Assembly (NCBI RefSeq): GCF_008119785.1
Contig: NZ_VSFA01000029.1
Location: forward strand, 1 to 64,000
Reading direction: 5' to 3'
From: Micromonospora sp. MP36
GTDB taxonomy: Bacteria > Actinomycetota > Actinomycetes > Mycobacteriales > Micromonosporaceae
Length of the DNA stretch: 64,000 nucleotides
The stretch's first letter is position 1, and each line of letters starts with the position of its first letter. Positions 50,856-60,227 of the stretch are shown one piece after another. The position numbers were made by a program, and so were the translations under genes. A model generated the notes under the pieces. The model saw only the letters and a program-made list of their open reading frames with translations. It did not search any database and was not told the origin of the DNA.

Positions 50856-51991
50856 TGTCCGCCATCACCCTGCGCGAGCTGACCAAGGTCTACCCGAACG
50901 GGGTACGCGCCCTGGACACCCTCGACCTGGAGATCGCCGATGGCGAGTTCTTCGCCCTGCTCGGCCCGTCCGGCTGCGGGAAGACCACCCTGCTGCGTAC
51001 CATCGCCGGTCTGGAGCTCGCCTCCGCCGGCAGCGTGTCCATCGGCGACCGGGCGGTGACCAACCTGCCGCCCGGGCAGCGGGACGTGGCGATGGTCTTC
51101 CAGGACTACGCGCTCTTCCCGCACATGACGGTGCGGGACAACATCGCGTACCCGTTACGGATCAAGAAGGTCGGCCGGACCGCCCGGCACGACAAGGCGG
51201 CGGCCACGGCCGACGAGCTGGGGCTGTCGGCGCTGCTGGACCGCCGGCCCGGGCAGCTCTCCGGCGGCCAGCAGCAGCGGGTGGCGCTGGCCCGGGCGAT
51301 GGCCTGCCACCCGCAGGTGTTCCTGCTCGACGAACCGCTGTCCAACCTGGACGCCCGGCTACGGCTGGAGGCACGCACGTTCCTCAAGCGGCTGCAACGG
51401 GAACTGGGCGTCACCACCGTCTTCGTCACCCACGACCAGGCCGAGGCGCTGGCCCTCGCGGACCGGATCGCGGTGATGGAGGGCGGCCGGATCCGGCAGG
51501 TCGGCACCCCGACCGAGGTGTTCCGGCGCCCGGCCAACACCTTCGTCGCCGGGTTCATCGGCTCGACCCCGATGAACCTGGTCCCGGCGCGGGTGCACGG
51601 CGACGAGCTGGCCGTCGCCGGGGTGCGGCTGCCGGCGCCCGAGGACGTCCGCGGCCGGCTGAGCGACGGCGAGCCGGTGGTCTACGGCGTCCGCCCCGAA
51701 TACCTCGACTACTCCCCCGAGCCCGTGCCGGGCGCCCTCACCGGCCAGGTCGTGGTGGTGGAGAACCTCGGCAGCTTCTCCCTGGTGTCGCTGGACGTGC
51801 CGGCCGGGGACGACGCGGCGACCAGCGTGCAGGTCGTGGTGCCGGAGGGGAGGGAGCCGGCGCCCGGCGACACCGGCTGGGTGGTGCCGCGACCCGGGCG
51901 GTCCCTGGTCTACCGGGACGGCGAGCTGGTCACCGGCGCGGCCGCGCCATCGGTGCCCGCGCCGCGTACCGGCGTCGGGGCGGACGCCTGA
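50855..51991 (+). CDS. sugar ABC transporter ATPase (MalK/UgpC type)
   Basis: 378 residues. Walker A GPSGCGKTT, the Q-loop, signature LSGGQQQRVALARA, Walker B VFLLDEPLSNLD and the switch histidine in FVTHDQAEA are intact. The C-terminal 130 residues form the OB-fold regulatory domain (TOBE) seen in MalK and UgpC (VYGVRPEYLDY). It would power the two permeases at 49560-50855. ATG 50855 uses the last base of the permease stop. The tail is an Ala/Pro-rich extension of about 25 residues. The PHP gene starts one base after its stop. Confidence 0.93.
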   Translation: MSAITLRELTKVYPNGVRALDTLDLEIADGEFFALLGPSGCGKTTLLRTIAGLELASAGSVSIGDRAVTNLPPGQRDVAMVFQDYALFPHMTVRDNIAYPLRIKKVGRTARHDKAAATADELGLSALLDRRPGQLSGGQQQRVALARAMACHPQVFLLDEPLSNLDARLRLEARTFLKRLQRELGVTTVFVTHDQAEALALADRIAVMEGGRIRQVGTPTEVFRRPANTFVAGFIGSTPMNLVPARVHGDELAVAGVRLPAPEDVRGRLSDGEPVVYGVRPEYLDYSPEPVPGALTGQVVVVENLGSFSLVSLDVPAGDDAATSVQVVVPEGREPAPGDTGWVVPRPGRSLVYRDGELVTGAAAPSVPAPRTGVGADA

Positions 51992-51992
51992 G

Positions 51993-53201
51993 ATGGTGAC
52001 GCACCGGGGCAGGTGGACGCTGCGGGACCGCGCGGAGAGCATCATGCGCGCCCTGCCGGTCACCGTGCCCCCGGGCACCGCCGCGCTCACCGTACGACTC
52101 GACCACCCCCGCGACGCGGGCGTGCTCGACCTCGGCTGCCTGGGTCCGGCCGGGTTCCGCGGCTGGTCGGGCGGCGCCCGCGACGGCTTCACCATCACCG
52201 CCGACTGGGCCACCCCGGGCTACCTGCCCGGCGAGTTGGAACCCGGCGAGTGGCAGGTGCTGCTGCGGCTGCACCGGATCCCGCCCGACGGGCTGCCCTA
52301 CGAGGTCACCGCCACCACCAGCACCCGCTTCCCCGCCCCACCGCCCGCGCCCGAGGCGCCGCCCCGTCCGGAACGGCCGCCCCGCCCGGCGCTGCCCGAG
52401 GTGGACGGCCGGCGGTGGCTCGCCGGGGACCTGCACGCGCACACCGTGCACAGCGACGGCGCGTACACCATCGACGAACTGGCCGCCCTCGCCGCCGGGC
52501 GGGGTCTGGACTTCCTCGCCGTCACCGACCACAACACGGTCAGCCACCACCCCTGGCTGCCCGGCGCCTCGGCCCACTACGGCATCACGCTCGTGCCCGG
52601 GCAGGAGGTGACCACCGACCGGGGGCACGCCAACGTCTTCGGCCCGGTGGCCTGGATCGACTTCCGGGAGCCGGCCGACCACTGGCTCGCCGCGGCGGAG
52701 CGGGCCGGTGGGCTGATGTCGGTCAACCACCCGCTCGGCGGCGACTGCGCCTGGCGGCAGCCGCTCACCACCCGGACCCGGCTCGCCGAGGTGTGGCACT
52801 CGGGCTGGTGGGACCGCACCTGGGGCGCCCCGCTCGCCTGGGCGCAGGCGTGGCGGCCGGACGTCGTACCGGTCGGGGGCAGCGACTTCCACCGGCCCGG
52901 CGCGGACGCGTTGCCCGGCGCGCCGACCACCTGGGTGCTCGCCGACGGCGACCTCACCGACGAGGGTGCGGTCCGCGCCGCTCTGGCCGCCGGCCGCACC
53001 GCCATCTCCGCGGGGCCCGACGCGCCCCTGCTGCTGCGGCTGGGCGACGAACTGCTGGCGCTCGGCGCGGACGGCGCGCTGCTCGGCTGTCCCGACGGCC
53101 GGCACCGGGTGGTCCGCGGCGACCGGTGCCTGCTGCCGGCCGCCGACGGGCTGCACGTCCTGGAATCCCACCGCATGGAGGTGATCGCACTGTGCAGCTG
53201 A
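51993..53201 (+). CDS. CehA/McbA-type PHP-domain metallohydrolase
   Basis: 402 residues: an N-terminal beta-sandwich of about 120 residues, a Pro-rich linker, and a PHP domain with metal ligands in GDLHAHTVHSDGAYT, VTDHNTVSHH, GQEVTTDRGHANVF, SVNHPLGG and GGSDFHRPGA. PHP proteins of this type are phosphoesterases or hydrolases. Here it is likely to act on a sugar phosphate or a phosphodiester in the imported material. ATG 51993 follows the ATPase stop by one base. The next gene starts at a GTG inside its final codons. All metal residues are present. Confidence 0.85.
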   Translation: MVTHRGRWTLRDRAESIMRALPVTVPPGTAALTVRLDHPRDAGVLDLGCLGPAGFRGWSGGARDGFTITADWATPGYLPGELEPGEWQVLLRLHRIPPDGLPYEVTATTSTRFPAPPPAPEAPPRPERPPRPALPEVDGRRWLAGDLHAHTVHSDGAYTIDELAALAAGRGLDFLAVTDHNTVSHHPWLPGASAHYGITLVPGQEVTTDRGHANVFGPVAWIDFREPADHWLAAAERAGGLMSVNHPLGGDCAWRQPLTTRTRLAEVWHSGWWDRTWGAPLAWAQAWRPDVVPVGGSDFHRPGADALPGAPTTWVLADGDLTDEGAVRAALAAGRTAISAGPDAPLLLRLGDELLALGADGALLGCPDGRHRVVRGDRCLLPAADGLHVLESHRMEVIALCS

Positions 53202-54103
53202 CCGGACGCACCAGAGTGGCCGGAGCTCCGGTCAACTACGGCATCTACCAGGCGACCGACCCGGATGTCGGCCCGGAGGACCTGCTCGCGTCGCTGGCCG
53301 CCGACGGCTACGCCGGCGTGGACTCCGGGCCGATCGGCTACCTCGGCACCGGCGCGGTGCTCACCCGCCGGCTGGCCGCGGCCGGGATCGGGCTGGCCGG
53401 CGGCTGGGTCGACCTGCGCTTCGCCGACCCGGACGGGTTCACCGCGGACCTGGCCCAGCTCGACGCGGCGCTGGACGTGTTCACCGCCGGGCCGGTCGAC
53501 GACCCGCGCTTCGCGCCCCGGCCCACGCTGGCCTGCGCCGCCAACCCGGCGCGGATGGCCCGACCCGGCACCCCGCCGGACCTGGCCTCGGCGCTGCCCG
53601 CCGCCGCCTGGCCGGGCTTCGCCGCCCGGGTGCAGCGGGCCGTCGACCGGTGCCGGGAGCGCGGCCTGGAACCGGTGTTCCACTACCACCTGGGCACCGA
53701 CGTGGAGACCGAGGCGGAGGCCGACCGGCTGCTGGAACTGACCGACGTGGCGATCTGCCTCGACACCGGGCACCTGACGCTGGCCGGCGGCGACGCCGTC
53801 GCGGCGGTGCACCGGTGGGCCGGGCGGATCGGCCAGGTGCACCTCAAGGACGCCGACCTGGCCGCGCACCGCCGGGTACGGGACGCCGGCGGCGGCCTCA
53901 CCGAGGTGGTCGCCGCGGGCGGGTTCTGCGCGCTGGGCACCGGCGACGTCGACCTCGCCGCGGTGCTGCGCGGCCTGGACGAGACCGGCTACGCCGGCTG
54001 GCTGGTGATCGAGCAGGACGCGCCCGAACGGGGACGGAACCTGGACCGGATCCGCGCCGACCAGCGCGCGAACCTGCGCTGGCTGGCGGAGGTGCGGCGA
54101 TGA
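53192..54103 (+). CDS. sugar phosphate isomerase/epimerase (AP endonuclease 2-like TIM barrel)
   Basis: 303 residues. The TIM-barrel metal set is visible as FHYHLGTDVETE, CLDTGHLTLAGGD, QVHLKDADL and GYAGWLVIEQDAP. Members isomerise or epimerise keto sugars, and inosose dehydratase (IolE) is one of them. With iolD nearby an inositol role is possible, but the position in the operon fits other sugars as well. GTG 53192 overlaps the PHP gene by 10 bases, and a GGAGG lies about 10 bases upstream. The stop overlaps the next start (ATGA). Confidence 0.85.
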   Translation: MQLTGRTRVAGAPVNYGIYQATDPDVGPEDLLASLAADGYAGVDSGPIGYLGTGAVLTRRLAAAGIGLAGGWVDLRFADPDGFTADLAQLDAALDVFTAGPVDDPRFAPRPTLACAANPARMARPGTPPDLASALPAAAWPGFAARVQRAVDRCRERGLEPVFHYHLGTDVETEAEADRLLELTDVAICLDTGHLTLAGGDAVAAVHRWAGRIGQVHLKDADLAAHRRVRDAGGGLTEVVAAGGFCALGTGDVDLAAVLRGLDETGYAGWLVIEQDAPERGRNLDRIRADQRANLRWLAEVRR

Positions 54104-55230
54104 CCGAACCGGGGAAACGGATCAGGATCGCGGTCGCCGGGTTGGGGATCATCGCCCGTACGGTGCACCTGCCCCTGCTGCAGCGCCGCGCCGACCTGTT
54201 CGACGTCGTCGCGCTCAGCGACCTGTCGCCCACGCGGCTGGCCGAGCTCGGCGACCGGTACGGCGTCGAACCGGCCCGCCGGTACGCGGACGCGGCCGAG
54301 ATGCTCGACGGCGGTGGCTGCGACGCGGTGCTGCTGGCCACGTCCGGGTCGCACGGCGAACTCGCCGCCGCGGCGTGGGACCGGGGACTGCCCGTGCTCT
54401 GCGAGAAGCCGCTCGCCTACACCCTCGCCGAGGCCGACCGGCTGGCCGGGGCGGCGCTCATGGTGGGCTACATGAAGCAGTACGACCCGGCGGTGGTCGA
54501 GGCCGCCCGCCTGCTGGACGGGGTCGGCGGCGCGGCGGCGGTGCACGCGGTCGAGGTGACCGTCCTGCACGCCGCCGGGGAGCAGCAGCTCACCTTCGCC
54601 CACCTGCCTCCGCCGCCGGTCGACGTGCCGGCTGCGGCGGCGGCCCGGCTGCGGGAGGCCGACGCGCGGCTGCTCGACGCCGCGGTGGGCGGGGACGCCG
54701 GGGCGCGCGCCCTCTACCAGATCCTGATCAACAGCATCTCGCACGACCTGTCCCTGCTGCGGCTGTTCACCGGGGCGCCGGCCACGGTGGACCAGGTGGC
54801 GACCTGGCCGCTGGCGCCCGGCGGGCCATCCGAGCCGTCGGTGGAGATCTCCGGCCGGCTGGCCGCCGGCGGCCGGTACGGCATCCGGTGGCTCCACCTG
54901 CCGGACTACCCGGCCTACCGGGAGACGGTCACCCTGCACCACGCCCGGGGCACGCTGGAGCTGGTCTTCCCGTCGCCGTACCTGCTCAACGCCCCGACCA
55001 CGCTGACCGCGGTGGACCGGCACGACGGCGGCGAGCGGCGGACGCAGTTCCGGTCGGTGACCGAGGCGTTCGAGCAGGAACTGGTCGCCTTCCACGCGAT
55101 GGTGACCGCGGGCGCGCGCCCGCGGACCGGCGTCGCCGAGGGCGCGGTCGACCTGCGCACCAGCCAACAGGTGGTACGCCGCTACGGGGAGCTGACCGGG
55201 GCGGCGATCGGCGGAGAGGCGGCGAGCTGA
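54100..55230 (+). CDS. Gfo/Idh/MocA-family oxidoreductase
   Basis: 376 residues. An N-terminal NAD(P) domain (IAVAGLGIIARTVHLPLL) precedes CEKPLAYTLAEADRL, the EKP motif, with the Lys in the catalytic region. The C-terminal alpha/beta domain has NSISHDLSLLRLF with a His-Asp pair. Such enzymes oxidise or epimerise sugars and inositols. The start overlaps the isomerase stop, and the stop overlaps the mannosidase start, so it is in the middle of a coupled set. Together with the isomerase it could convert the released sugar to a central intermediate. Confidence 0.88.
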   Translation: MTEPGKRIRIAVAGLGIIARTVHLPLLQRRADLFDVVALSDLSPTRLAELGDRYGVEPARRYADAAEMLDGGGCDAVLLATSGSHGELAAAAWDRGLPVLCEKPLAYTLAEADRLAGAALMVGYMKQYDPAVVEAARLLDGVGGAAAVHAVEVTVLHAAGEQQLTFAHLPPPPVDVPAAAAARLREADARLLDAAVGGDAGARALYQILINSISHDLSLLRLFTGAPATVDQVATWPLAPGGPSEPSVEISGRLAAGGRYGIRWLHLPDYPAYRETVTLHHARGTLELVFPSPYLLNAPTTLTAVDRHDGGERRTQFRSVTEAFEQELVAFHAMVTAGARPRTGVAEGAVDLRTSQQVVRRYGELTGAAIGGEAAS

Positions 55231-58037
55231 TGCACCGGCCGACCGAGATCATCGTGGTCCCGCACACCCACTGGGACCGGGAGTGGTACGAGCCGTTCCA
55301 GCGGTTCCGGCTGCGGCTCGTGGCGCTGCTCGACGAGGTGTTCGACCGGATGGCGACCGACGAGCGCCAGCGGTTCACGCTGGACGGCCAGCTCGCCGCG
55401 GTCGACGACTATCTGGAGGTGCGCCCGGAGCGCCGGGAGCAGGTGGTCGCGCTGGTACGGGCGGGCCGGCTGGCCATCGGGCCGTGGCAGATCCTGCTCG
55501 ACGAGTTCCTCTGCTCCGGGGAGAACATCGTCCGCAACCTGGAGCGCGGGCTGGCGCGCAGCGCGGCGCTGGGCGGCGCCATGCCGGTCGGCTATCTGCC
55601 CGACATGTTCGGCCACATCGCGCAGATGCCGCAGCTGCTCGCCGGCGCGGGCCTGGCCCACGCCTGTGTGTTCCGGGGCGTGCCGGACCGGGTCCGGTCG
55701 CACGCGTTCGCCTGGCAGGCGCCGGACGGCACCGCGCTCCGCACCGAGTACCTGCCCGGGGGCTACGGCAACGCCGCCGGGCTGATGGACGACCCGCGAC
55801 TGGTCACCCGCCGGGCCGCCGAGCTGGCCGAGCGGCTACGCGGCTGGCGATCGACCGGCGACGACACGCCGATCCTCGCGATGTACGGCACCGACCACGC
55901 CGCCCCGGCGCCGGACGCCCCCGACCTGCTGGCCGCCGCGGCCGTCGACGGCGTACGGCTGCGGCTCGGCACCCTCGCGGAGTACTTCGCCACCCAGCCG
56001 GCCACGGTGGACGGGCTGCCCACGGTGGCCGGGGAGCTGCGCTCGCACGCCCGGGCCAACATCCTGCCCGGCGTGATCTCGGTACGGGCCCATCTCAAGC
56101 AGGCGATGGGCCGGGCCGAGCGGCGCGTCGAGCGGTACGCCGAACCCCTCGCCGCCCTCTACCACGACTCGTCCGTGCAGCGGTTCCTGGACATGGCCTG
56201 GACCCGACTGATCGACGCGAGCTGCCACGACTCGGTGACCGGATGCGGCTGCGACGAGACGGCCGAGCAGGTGGCCGCCCGGCTCGCCGAGGCGGAACAG
56301 CTCGGGCGGGCCGTCTGCGACCTGGTGGGGGCGCGGCTGGCCGGCGCGGTGCCGCGCGACGGGTACCTACTGTTCAACCCGACCCCGGCGGCCCGGACGG
56401 CCCTGGTCCGGCTGGACGTCGAGGTGCCGGCGGACGGACCCGTCGGCCTGCTCACCGCGGACGGTCGGGTGGCGTCCGTCCAGGTCCTCGACCACGCCCC
56501 GCTGCTGCTCGCCGACGAGGTGGTGCCGGCCGCCGACCTGCCCGCGATCCTCACCCGGGTCCACGGCCGGGAGCTGTACGGGCAGGAGGTCACCGCGTGG
56601 TCGGTGTCGGCCGCCGACGCCACCCTGACATTCCAGGTGGCCCGGCACGGCGACCCGATGTTCGACGTCGAGGACGTCCGGCTCGCGCTCGCCGCGGCCA
56701 CCGGCCCCGACAGCTGGCGGGTGCGCATCGTCGCCGCCCCGCGGGTGACCGTCGCCGCGCTGGTGGACGTCCCCGCGCTGGGGCAGGCCGCGGTGCGCCC
56801 GGTCGCCCTGCCGGTGGCCGGCGCGACACCGCCGCCCACCGACATCGCCCCGGCGGCCGGCGCGGCACCGCCGCCCACCGGCACCGCCCGGCCGGCGCCG
56901 GTCGTGCTGGACGGCCGGACGGTCGACAACGGTCTGCTGCGGGTGACGGTGGCCGAGGACGGCACGCTGCGGCTGTCCACCCCGGACGGCCTGAGCGTCG
57001 ACGGGGTCGGCCGGATCGTCGACGGCGGCGACGTGGGCGACAGCTACAACTACGCCCCACCGGCCGCCGACGAACTGGTCGACAAGCCCCGGGCCGTGCG
57101 TACCGTCGTGGTGCACCAGGGTCCGGTGGTCGCCGTGCTCGACGTGGTCCGCGAGTACCGCTGGCCGGTCGGCGCCGACGTGGACGCGGGCTCGCGCCGG
57201 GTGGAGCGGGAGACCGTCACGGTGACCACGCGGGTGGAGGTGCGGGCCGGTGAGCGGTTCGTCCGGCTGCGGCTGAGCTTCGACAACCGCTGCGACGACC
57301 ACCGGGTCCGGCTGCACCTGCCACTGCCGGCACCGGCCGCCACGTCGTACGCGGAGGGGCAGTTCGCGGTCGTGGCGCGGGGGTTGACCGCCGAGGGCGG
57401 CGGTGGTGAGGTCCCGCTGCCGACCTTCCCCGCCGCCGGCTTCGTCGCCGCCGGTGGCGCCGAGGGCTCGCTCGCGGTGCTGCTGACCCAGCCCACGGAG
57501 TACGAGCTGACCGAGTCCGGCCGGGAGCTGGCGGTCACCGTGCTGCGGGCGATCGGGATGCTGTCCCGCAATCGGCACGCCCTGCGGGACGAACCGGCCG
57601 GCCCGCAGTTGCCCACGCCGCAGGCGCAGTGCCGGGGCGAGCGCAGCGTCGAGCTGGCGGTGCTGCCGTTCCGGGGCGACTGGGACTCCGCCGGGGTGTC
57701 GGCGGCGGCCGAGGCGTACCGGCACGAACTGCTGGCCTTCGCCGGGGCCGGGGACCCGTCAACCGGGCTGCCGGCGCCGGTGACCGGGCTGACGGTCGAC
57801 GGGGACGGCGTCACGCTGACCAGCGTCCGGGACCGGGCGGGCCGGATCGAGCTGCGGGTGGTGGCGACCCGCGACACCGGCGCCGTCATCGGGGCCGGGC
57901 GCGGCGTACGCGGCGCGTGGCGGGCAGACCTGCTCGGCCGGCCGGGCGCGCCCCTGCCGGTCGACGGTGACGGTCTGGTCCGGGTGCCGCTGCGCGCCTG
58001 GGAGATCGCCACCGTCCAGCTCGACCTGGCCGGCTGA
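55230..58037 (+). CDS. GH38 alpha-mannosidase
   Basis: 935 residues. The N-terminal alpha/beta barrel has the zinc site HTHWDREWY (H12 and D16 among the ligands) and the catalytic nucleophile D125 in GYLPDMFGHIAQMPQ. A three-helix bundle and beta-sandwich domains follow, as in class II alpha-mannosidases. It would release mannose, or cut mannosylglycerate-like or oligomannose substrates, in the cytosol, since no signal peptide is present. ATG 55230 shares a base with the previous stop. A Pro/Ala-rich loop (about 530-555) contains a 39-bp duplication. It ends the operon at a strong terminator. Confidence 0.93.
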   Translation: MHRPTEIIVVPHTHWDREWYEPFQRFRLRLVALLDEVFDRMATDERQRFTLDGQLAAVDDYLEVRPERREQVVALVRAGRLAIGPWQILLDEFLCSGENIVRNLERGLARSAALGGAMPVGYLPDMFGHIAQMPQLLAGAGLAHACVFRGVPDRVRSHAFAWQAPDGTALRTEYLPGGYGNAAGLMDDPRLVTRRAAELAERLRGWRSTGDDTPILAMYGTDHAAPAPDAPDLLAAAAVDGVRLRLGTLAEYFATQPATVDGLPTVAGELRSHARANILPGVISVRAHLKQAMGRAERRVERYAEPLAALYHDSSVQRFLDMAWTRLIDASCHDSVTGCGCDETAEQVAARLAEAEQLGRAVCDLVGARLAGAVPRDGYLLFNPTPAARTALVRLDVEVPADGPVGLLTADGRVASVQVLDHAPLLLADEVVPAADLPAILTRVHGRELYGQEVTAWSVSAADATLTFQVARHGDPMFDVEDVRLALAAATGPDSWRVRIVAAPRVTVAALVDVPALGQAAVRPVALPVAGATPPPTDIAPAAGAAPPPTGTARPAPVVLDGRTVDNGLLRVTVAEDGTLRLSTPDGLSVDGVGRIVDGGDVGDSYNYAPPAADELVDKPRAVRTVVVHQGPVVAVLDVVREYRWPVGADVDAGSRRVERETVTVTTRVEVRAGERFVRLRLSFDNRCDDHRVRLHLPLPAPAATSYAEGQFAVVARGLTAEGGGGEVPLPTFPAAGFVAAGGAEGSLAVLLTQPTEYELTESGRELAVTVLRAIGMLSRNRHALRDEPAGPQLPTPQAQCRGERSVELAVLPFRGDWDSAGVSAAAEAYRHELLAFAGAGDPSTGLPAPVTGLTVDGDGVTLTSVRDRAGRIELRVVATRDTGAVIGAGRGVRGAWRADLLGRPGAPLPVDGDGLVRVPLRAWEIATVQLDLAG
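56816..56893. repeat. 39-bp imperfect tandem repeat in the mannosidase
   Basis: Two copies of a 39-base unit (56816-56854, 56855-56893) beginning GGCCGGCGCG encode similar AGATPPPTDIAPA and AGAAPPPTGTARP segments. The differences are few, so the expansion is fairly recent. It lies in a flexible loop, not in the catalytic domain. Confidence 0.8.
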
Positions 58038-58045
58038 GTCGACGG

Positions 58046-58070
58046 GGGTCGGGCGCGCGTCGCCCGGCCC
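58046..58070. terminator. bidirectional terminator between GH38 and SGNH genes
   Basis: GGGTCGGGCG-CGCGT-CGCCCGGCCC forms a 10-bp stem with one T-G pair and a 5-base loop. It fills the 33-base gap between two convergent stops (58037 and 58071). Confidence 0.65.
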
Positions 58071-58697
58071 TCAGGCCGTCGGCGTGACCGCCCGCAGCCA
58101 CGCTTGAGCGATCAGGGCGTGGCCGAACGGGGTCGGGTGCACGCCGTCGCGGGTCCACACCCGGTCGTCGACGTCGGCGGCCTGGAACAGGTCGTCGACC
58201 GCGACCAGCGTCGCGTCGAACTCGGCGGCGAGGCGGCGTACCACGTCGACCTTCGGGTCGAGGTCCTCCCGCCAGCCGCGCTGGGCGTCGTCGAGCGGGA
58301 CGACGAACGGCTCGACGAGGACGAGGCGGGCACCCAGCCGCCGGGTCTCCTGGAGGATGTGCCGGTAGTCGCGGGCGAACTCGTCGGCGCTGGTCGGATC
58401 GTGCTTGCTGTAGCGCCGCCAGGTGTCGTTGATGCCGATCAGCACCGACACCACCTGTGGGGCGAGGGCCAGACAGTCGTCCGCCCAGCGGGCGCGCAGG
58501 TCGCGCACCCGGTCGCCGGAGATTCCACGGTTGCGGAAGCTGACCCGGTGTTCGGGGTGGCGGGCGGTGAACCAGGCCGCCGCCATCATCGCGTAACCGG
58601 TGCCGAGGTCGTCGCCGCAGGACCGGTCCCGGCCGGCGTCGGTGATGCTGTCTCCGATGAAGAGCACTCGCCCGCCGCGCGGGACCGCCACCGTCAT
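58071..58697 (-). CDS. SGNH/GDSL hydrolase
   Basis: 208 residues. All four SGNH blocks are visible: GDSITDAGR (nucleophile Ser), RGISGDRV (oxyanion Gly), GINDTWRR (Asn), and DGVHPTPFGH (catalytic Asp and His). Members are esterases or lipases, including deacetylases of cell-wall or plant sugars. There is no signal peptide. The ATG at 58697 is preferred because GGAGG lies eight bases upstream; ATG 58703 is too close to that site. It converges on the GH38 gene, so it could remove acyl groups from the same substrate, but it is on the other strand and its regulation is separate. Confidence 0.9.
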   Translation of the reverse strand: MTVAVPRGGRVLFIGDSITDAGRDRSCGDDLGTGYAMMAAAWFTARHPEHRVSFRNRGISGDRVRDLRARWADDCLALAPQVVSVLIGINDTWRRYSKHDPTSADEFARDYRHILQETRRLGARLVLVEPFVVPLDDAQRGWREDLDPKVDVVRRLAAEFDATLVAVDDLFQAADVDDRVWTRDGVHPTPFGHALIAQAWLRAVTPTA

Positions 58698-58984
58698 CGC
58701 CATCTCCTCCCCTGGACGTTCCGCATGATCATGCAGTGGCGGTCGGGGCGGCCGGGTGACGGGGTCGCGGTAGCGGTCCGGGTGGCCGACGACCGTCCGG
58801 TACGTCGTGAAGATTTCTCCGTTCGGCTGTTGCGTTTTGTCAGTCCGGCCCGATCAACCATTCGTGGCAGCGCGGCGAGGCGGGTGGGAAAACCGCCCTA
58901 AGTTGACCTTGGCCGTTGCAATCGGCACACAAACGATGGTTGACTGCTGCACCATGCCAGAGCCGACGATCACGTACGGGCCGG

Positions 58985-58990
58985 TAATTT
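58985..58990 (+). promoter_or_regulatory. TAATTT candidate -10 before the conservon
   Basis: TAATTT is the most -10-like hexamer in the AT-richer 294-base gap before cvnA. If used, transcription would begin near 58997, after GTG 58992, so the true start would be ATG 59016. No matching -35 is seen. Confidence 0.3.
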
Positions 58991-58991
58991 T

Positions 58992-60227
58992 GTGAGAAGC
59001 ACCGACATCACCCCAATGTCCTCGGTCGGTCGACGCCGGGTCACCTGGCGACAACGGGCGGCGCGCTGGTTGGACCCGACGGTCGCGCAGTGGGACGTCG
59101 CACCACAGGAGACGCCCGAGCCGCCGCCCCCGCAGGAACCGCCGCCCAGTCCCTGGCCGGCGATCTGCGAGCAGTTCGCGATGCGGATCATGGCGTCGGC
59201 GTACCAGATGGGCTCCCACCTGGAGGCGGTGGAGGCCGACGAGCAGGATCCCGACCGGCTGGAGCGGCTCTACCGGATCGACCACGCGAACACCCGCATC
59301 CGGCGGCACGCGGAGAACCTCCAGGTCCTGCTGGGCCGCCGGGTCGAGGACGCCAACCCGCAGACCGTCCCCCTGGTCGACGTCGTCCGGGCGGCCAGCT
59401 CGGCCGTCGAGCACTACGCCCGCATCCGGGTGGGCCACGTGCTGGACCTGGCGGTGGTCGAGTTCGCCGCCGACGACGTGATCCGGGTGCTCACCGAACT
59501 GCTGGACAACGCCACCCGGTTCTCCCCGCCCACCGCCCCGGTGATCGTCTCGGCGTTCATCACTGAGGACGGCGGCACCCTGCTGCGCATCGAGGACGCC
59601 GGGGTGGGCCTCCACCCTGATCACCTGGCCCAGCTCAACGCCCTGCTTGGCGGCCGGCCGCTCAGCCCGGCCACCCTCGACCCCACGACCCACCTCGGGC
59701 TCGCCGTCGTGGCCCACCTGGCCGTCGCCCACCAGCTGCGGGTCACCCTGACCAACCGGCCCTCCGGCGGGACCACGGCGACCGTGCTGGTCCCCGGCGG
59801 GCTGCTCTGCGAGATCCCCGCCCCGGCGGGCCCGGACCCCGCCAGCCCGGCGCCGGCCTGGCCACCCCCGCCCGGGCCGGTACCCGGCCAGGCCGGCATG
59901 CCCACCCCGCCGCCGGCCTGGCCACCCGCGCCCGCCGGAGGCGGCACCCACCCCTGGAGCAGACCCGTGGCCACGCCCCCGGACAGCACCCACTCCCCCA
60001 CCGTGCGCCTGGCCACGCTGGGCGGCCCGACCGCCGACCAGCAGCCGGCCGGTGGCCTGCCGAAACGGGTACCGGCGAGCGTCCGGGACGACCCCACGGC
60101 GGCGGCGCGGCAACCGGCCGACCCCGATGCCGGATCCCCACCCGAGGCGTGGCCGGACGAGACGGCGGCCTTCGCCGCCGGCGTCAGCGACGCGCGGACC
60201 ACCAGCCACGAAGGACAGCAGCCATGA
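58992..60227 (+). CDS. cvnA: CvnA-like histidine kinase/ATPase of a conservon
   Basis: 411 residues if it starts at GTG 58992; ATG 59016 is an alternative. There is no sensor region or membrane segment. Residues about 55-120 are helical, like a dimerisation domain. The ATP-binding part contains LTELLDNATRFSPPTAPVIV (N-box) and IEDAGVGLHPDHLAQLN (G1-box), then GLAVVAHLAVAHQLRVTLTN. The last 130 residues are a Pro/Ala-rich disordered tail with repeated PAWPP units. This is the cytoplasmic-kinase type that starts actinobacterial conservons, which work as GPCR-like signalling cassettes with cvnB-D. ATGA overlap with cvnB. Confidence 0.88.
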   Translation: MRSTDITPMSSVGRRRVTWRQRAARWLDPTVAQWDVAPQETPEPPPPQEPPPSPWPAICEQFAMRIMASAYQMGSHLEAVEADEQDPDRLERLYRIDHANTRIRRHAENLQVLLGRRVEDANPQTVPLVDVVRAASSAVEHYARIRVGHVLDLAVVEFAADDVIRVLTELLDNATRFSPPTAPVIVSAFITEDGGTLLRIEDAGVGLHPDHLAQLNALLGGRPLSPATLDPTTHLGLAVVAHLAVAHQLRVTLTNRPSGGTTATVLVPGGLLCEIPAPAGPDPASPAPAWPPPPGPVPGQAGMPTPPPAWPPAPAGGGTHPWSRPVATPPDSTHSPTVRLATLGGPTADQQPAGGLPKRVPASVRDDPTAAARQPADPDAGSPPEAWPDETAAFAAGVSDARTTSHEGQQP

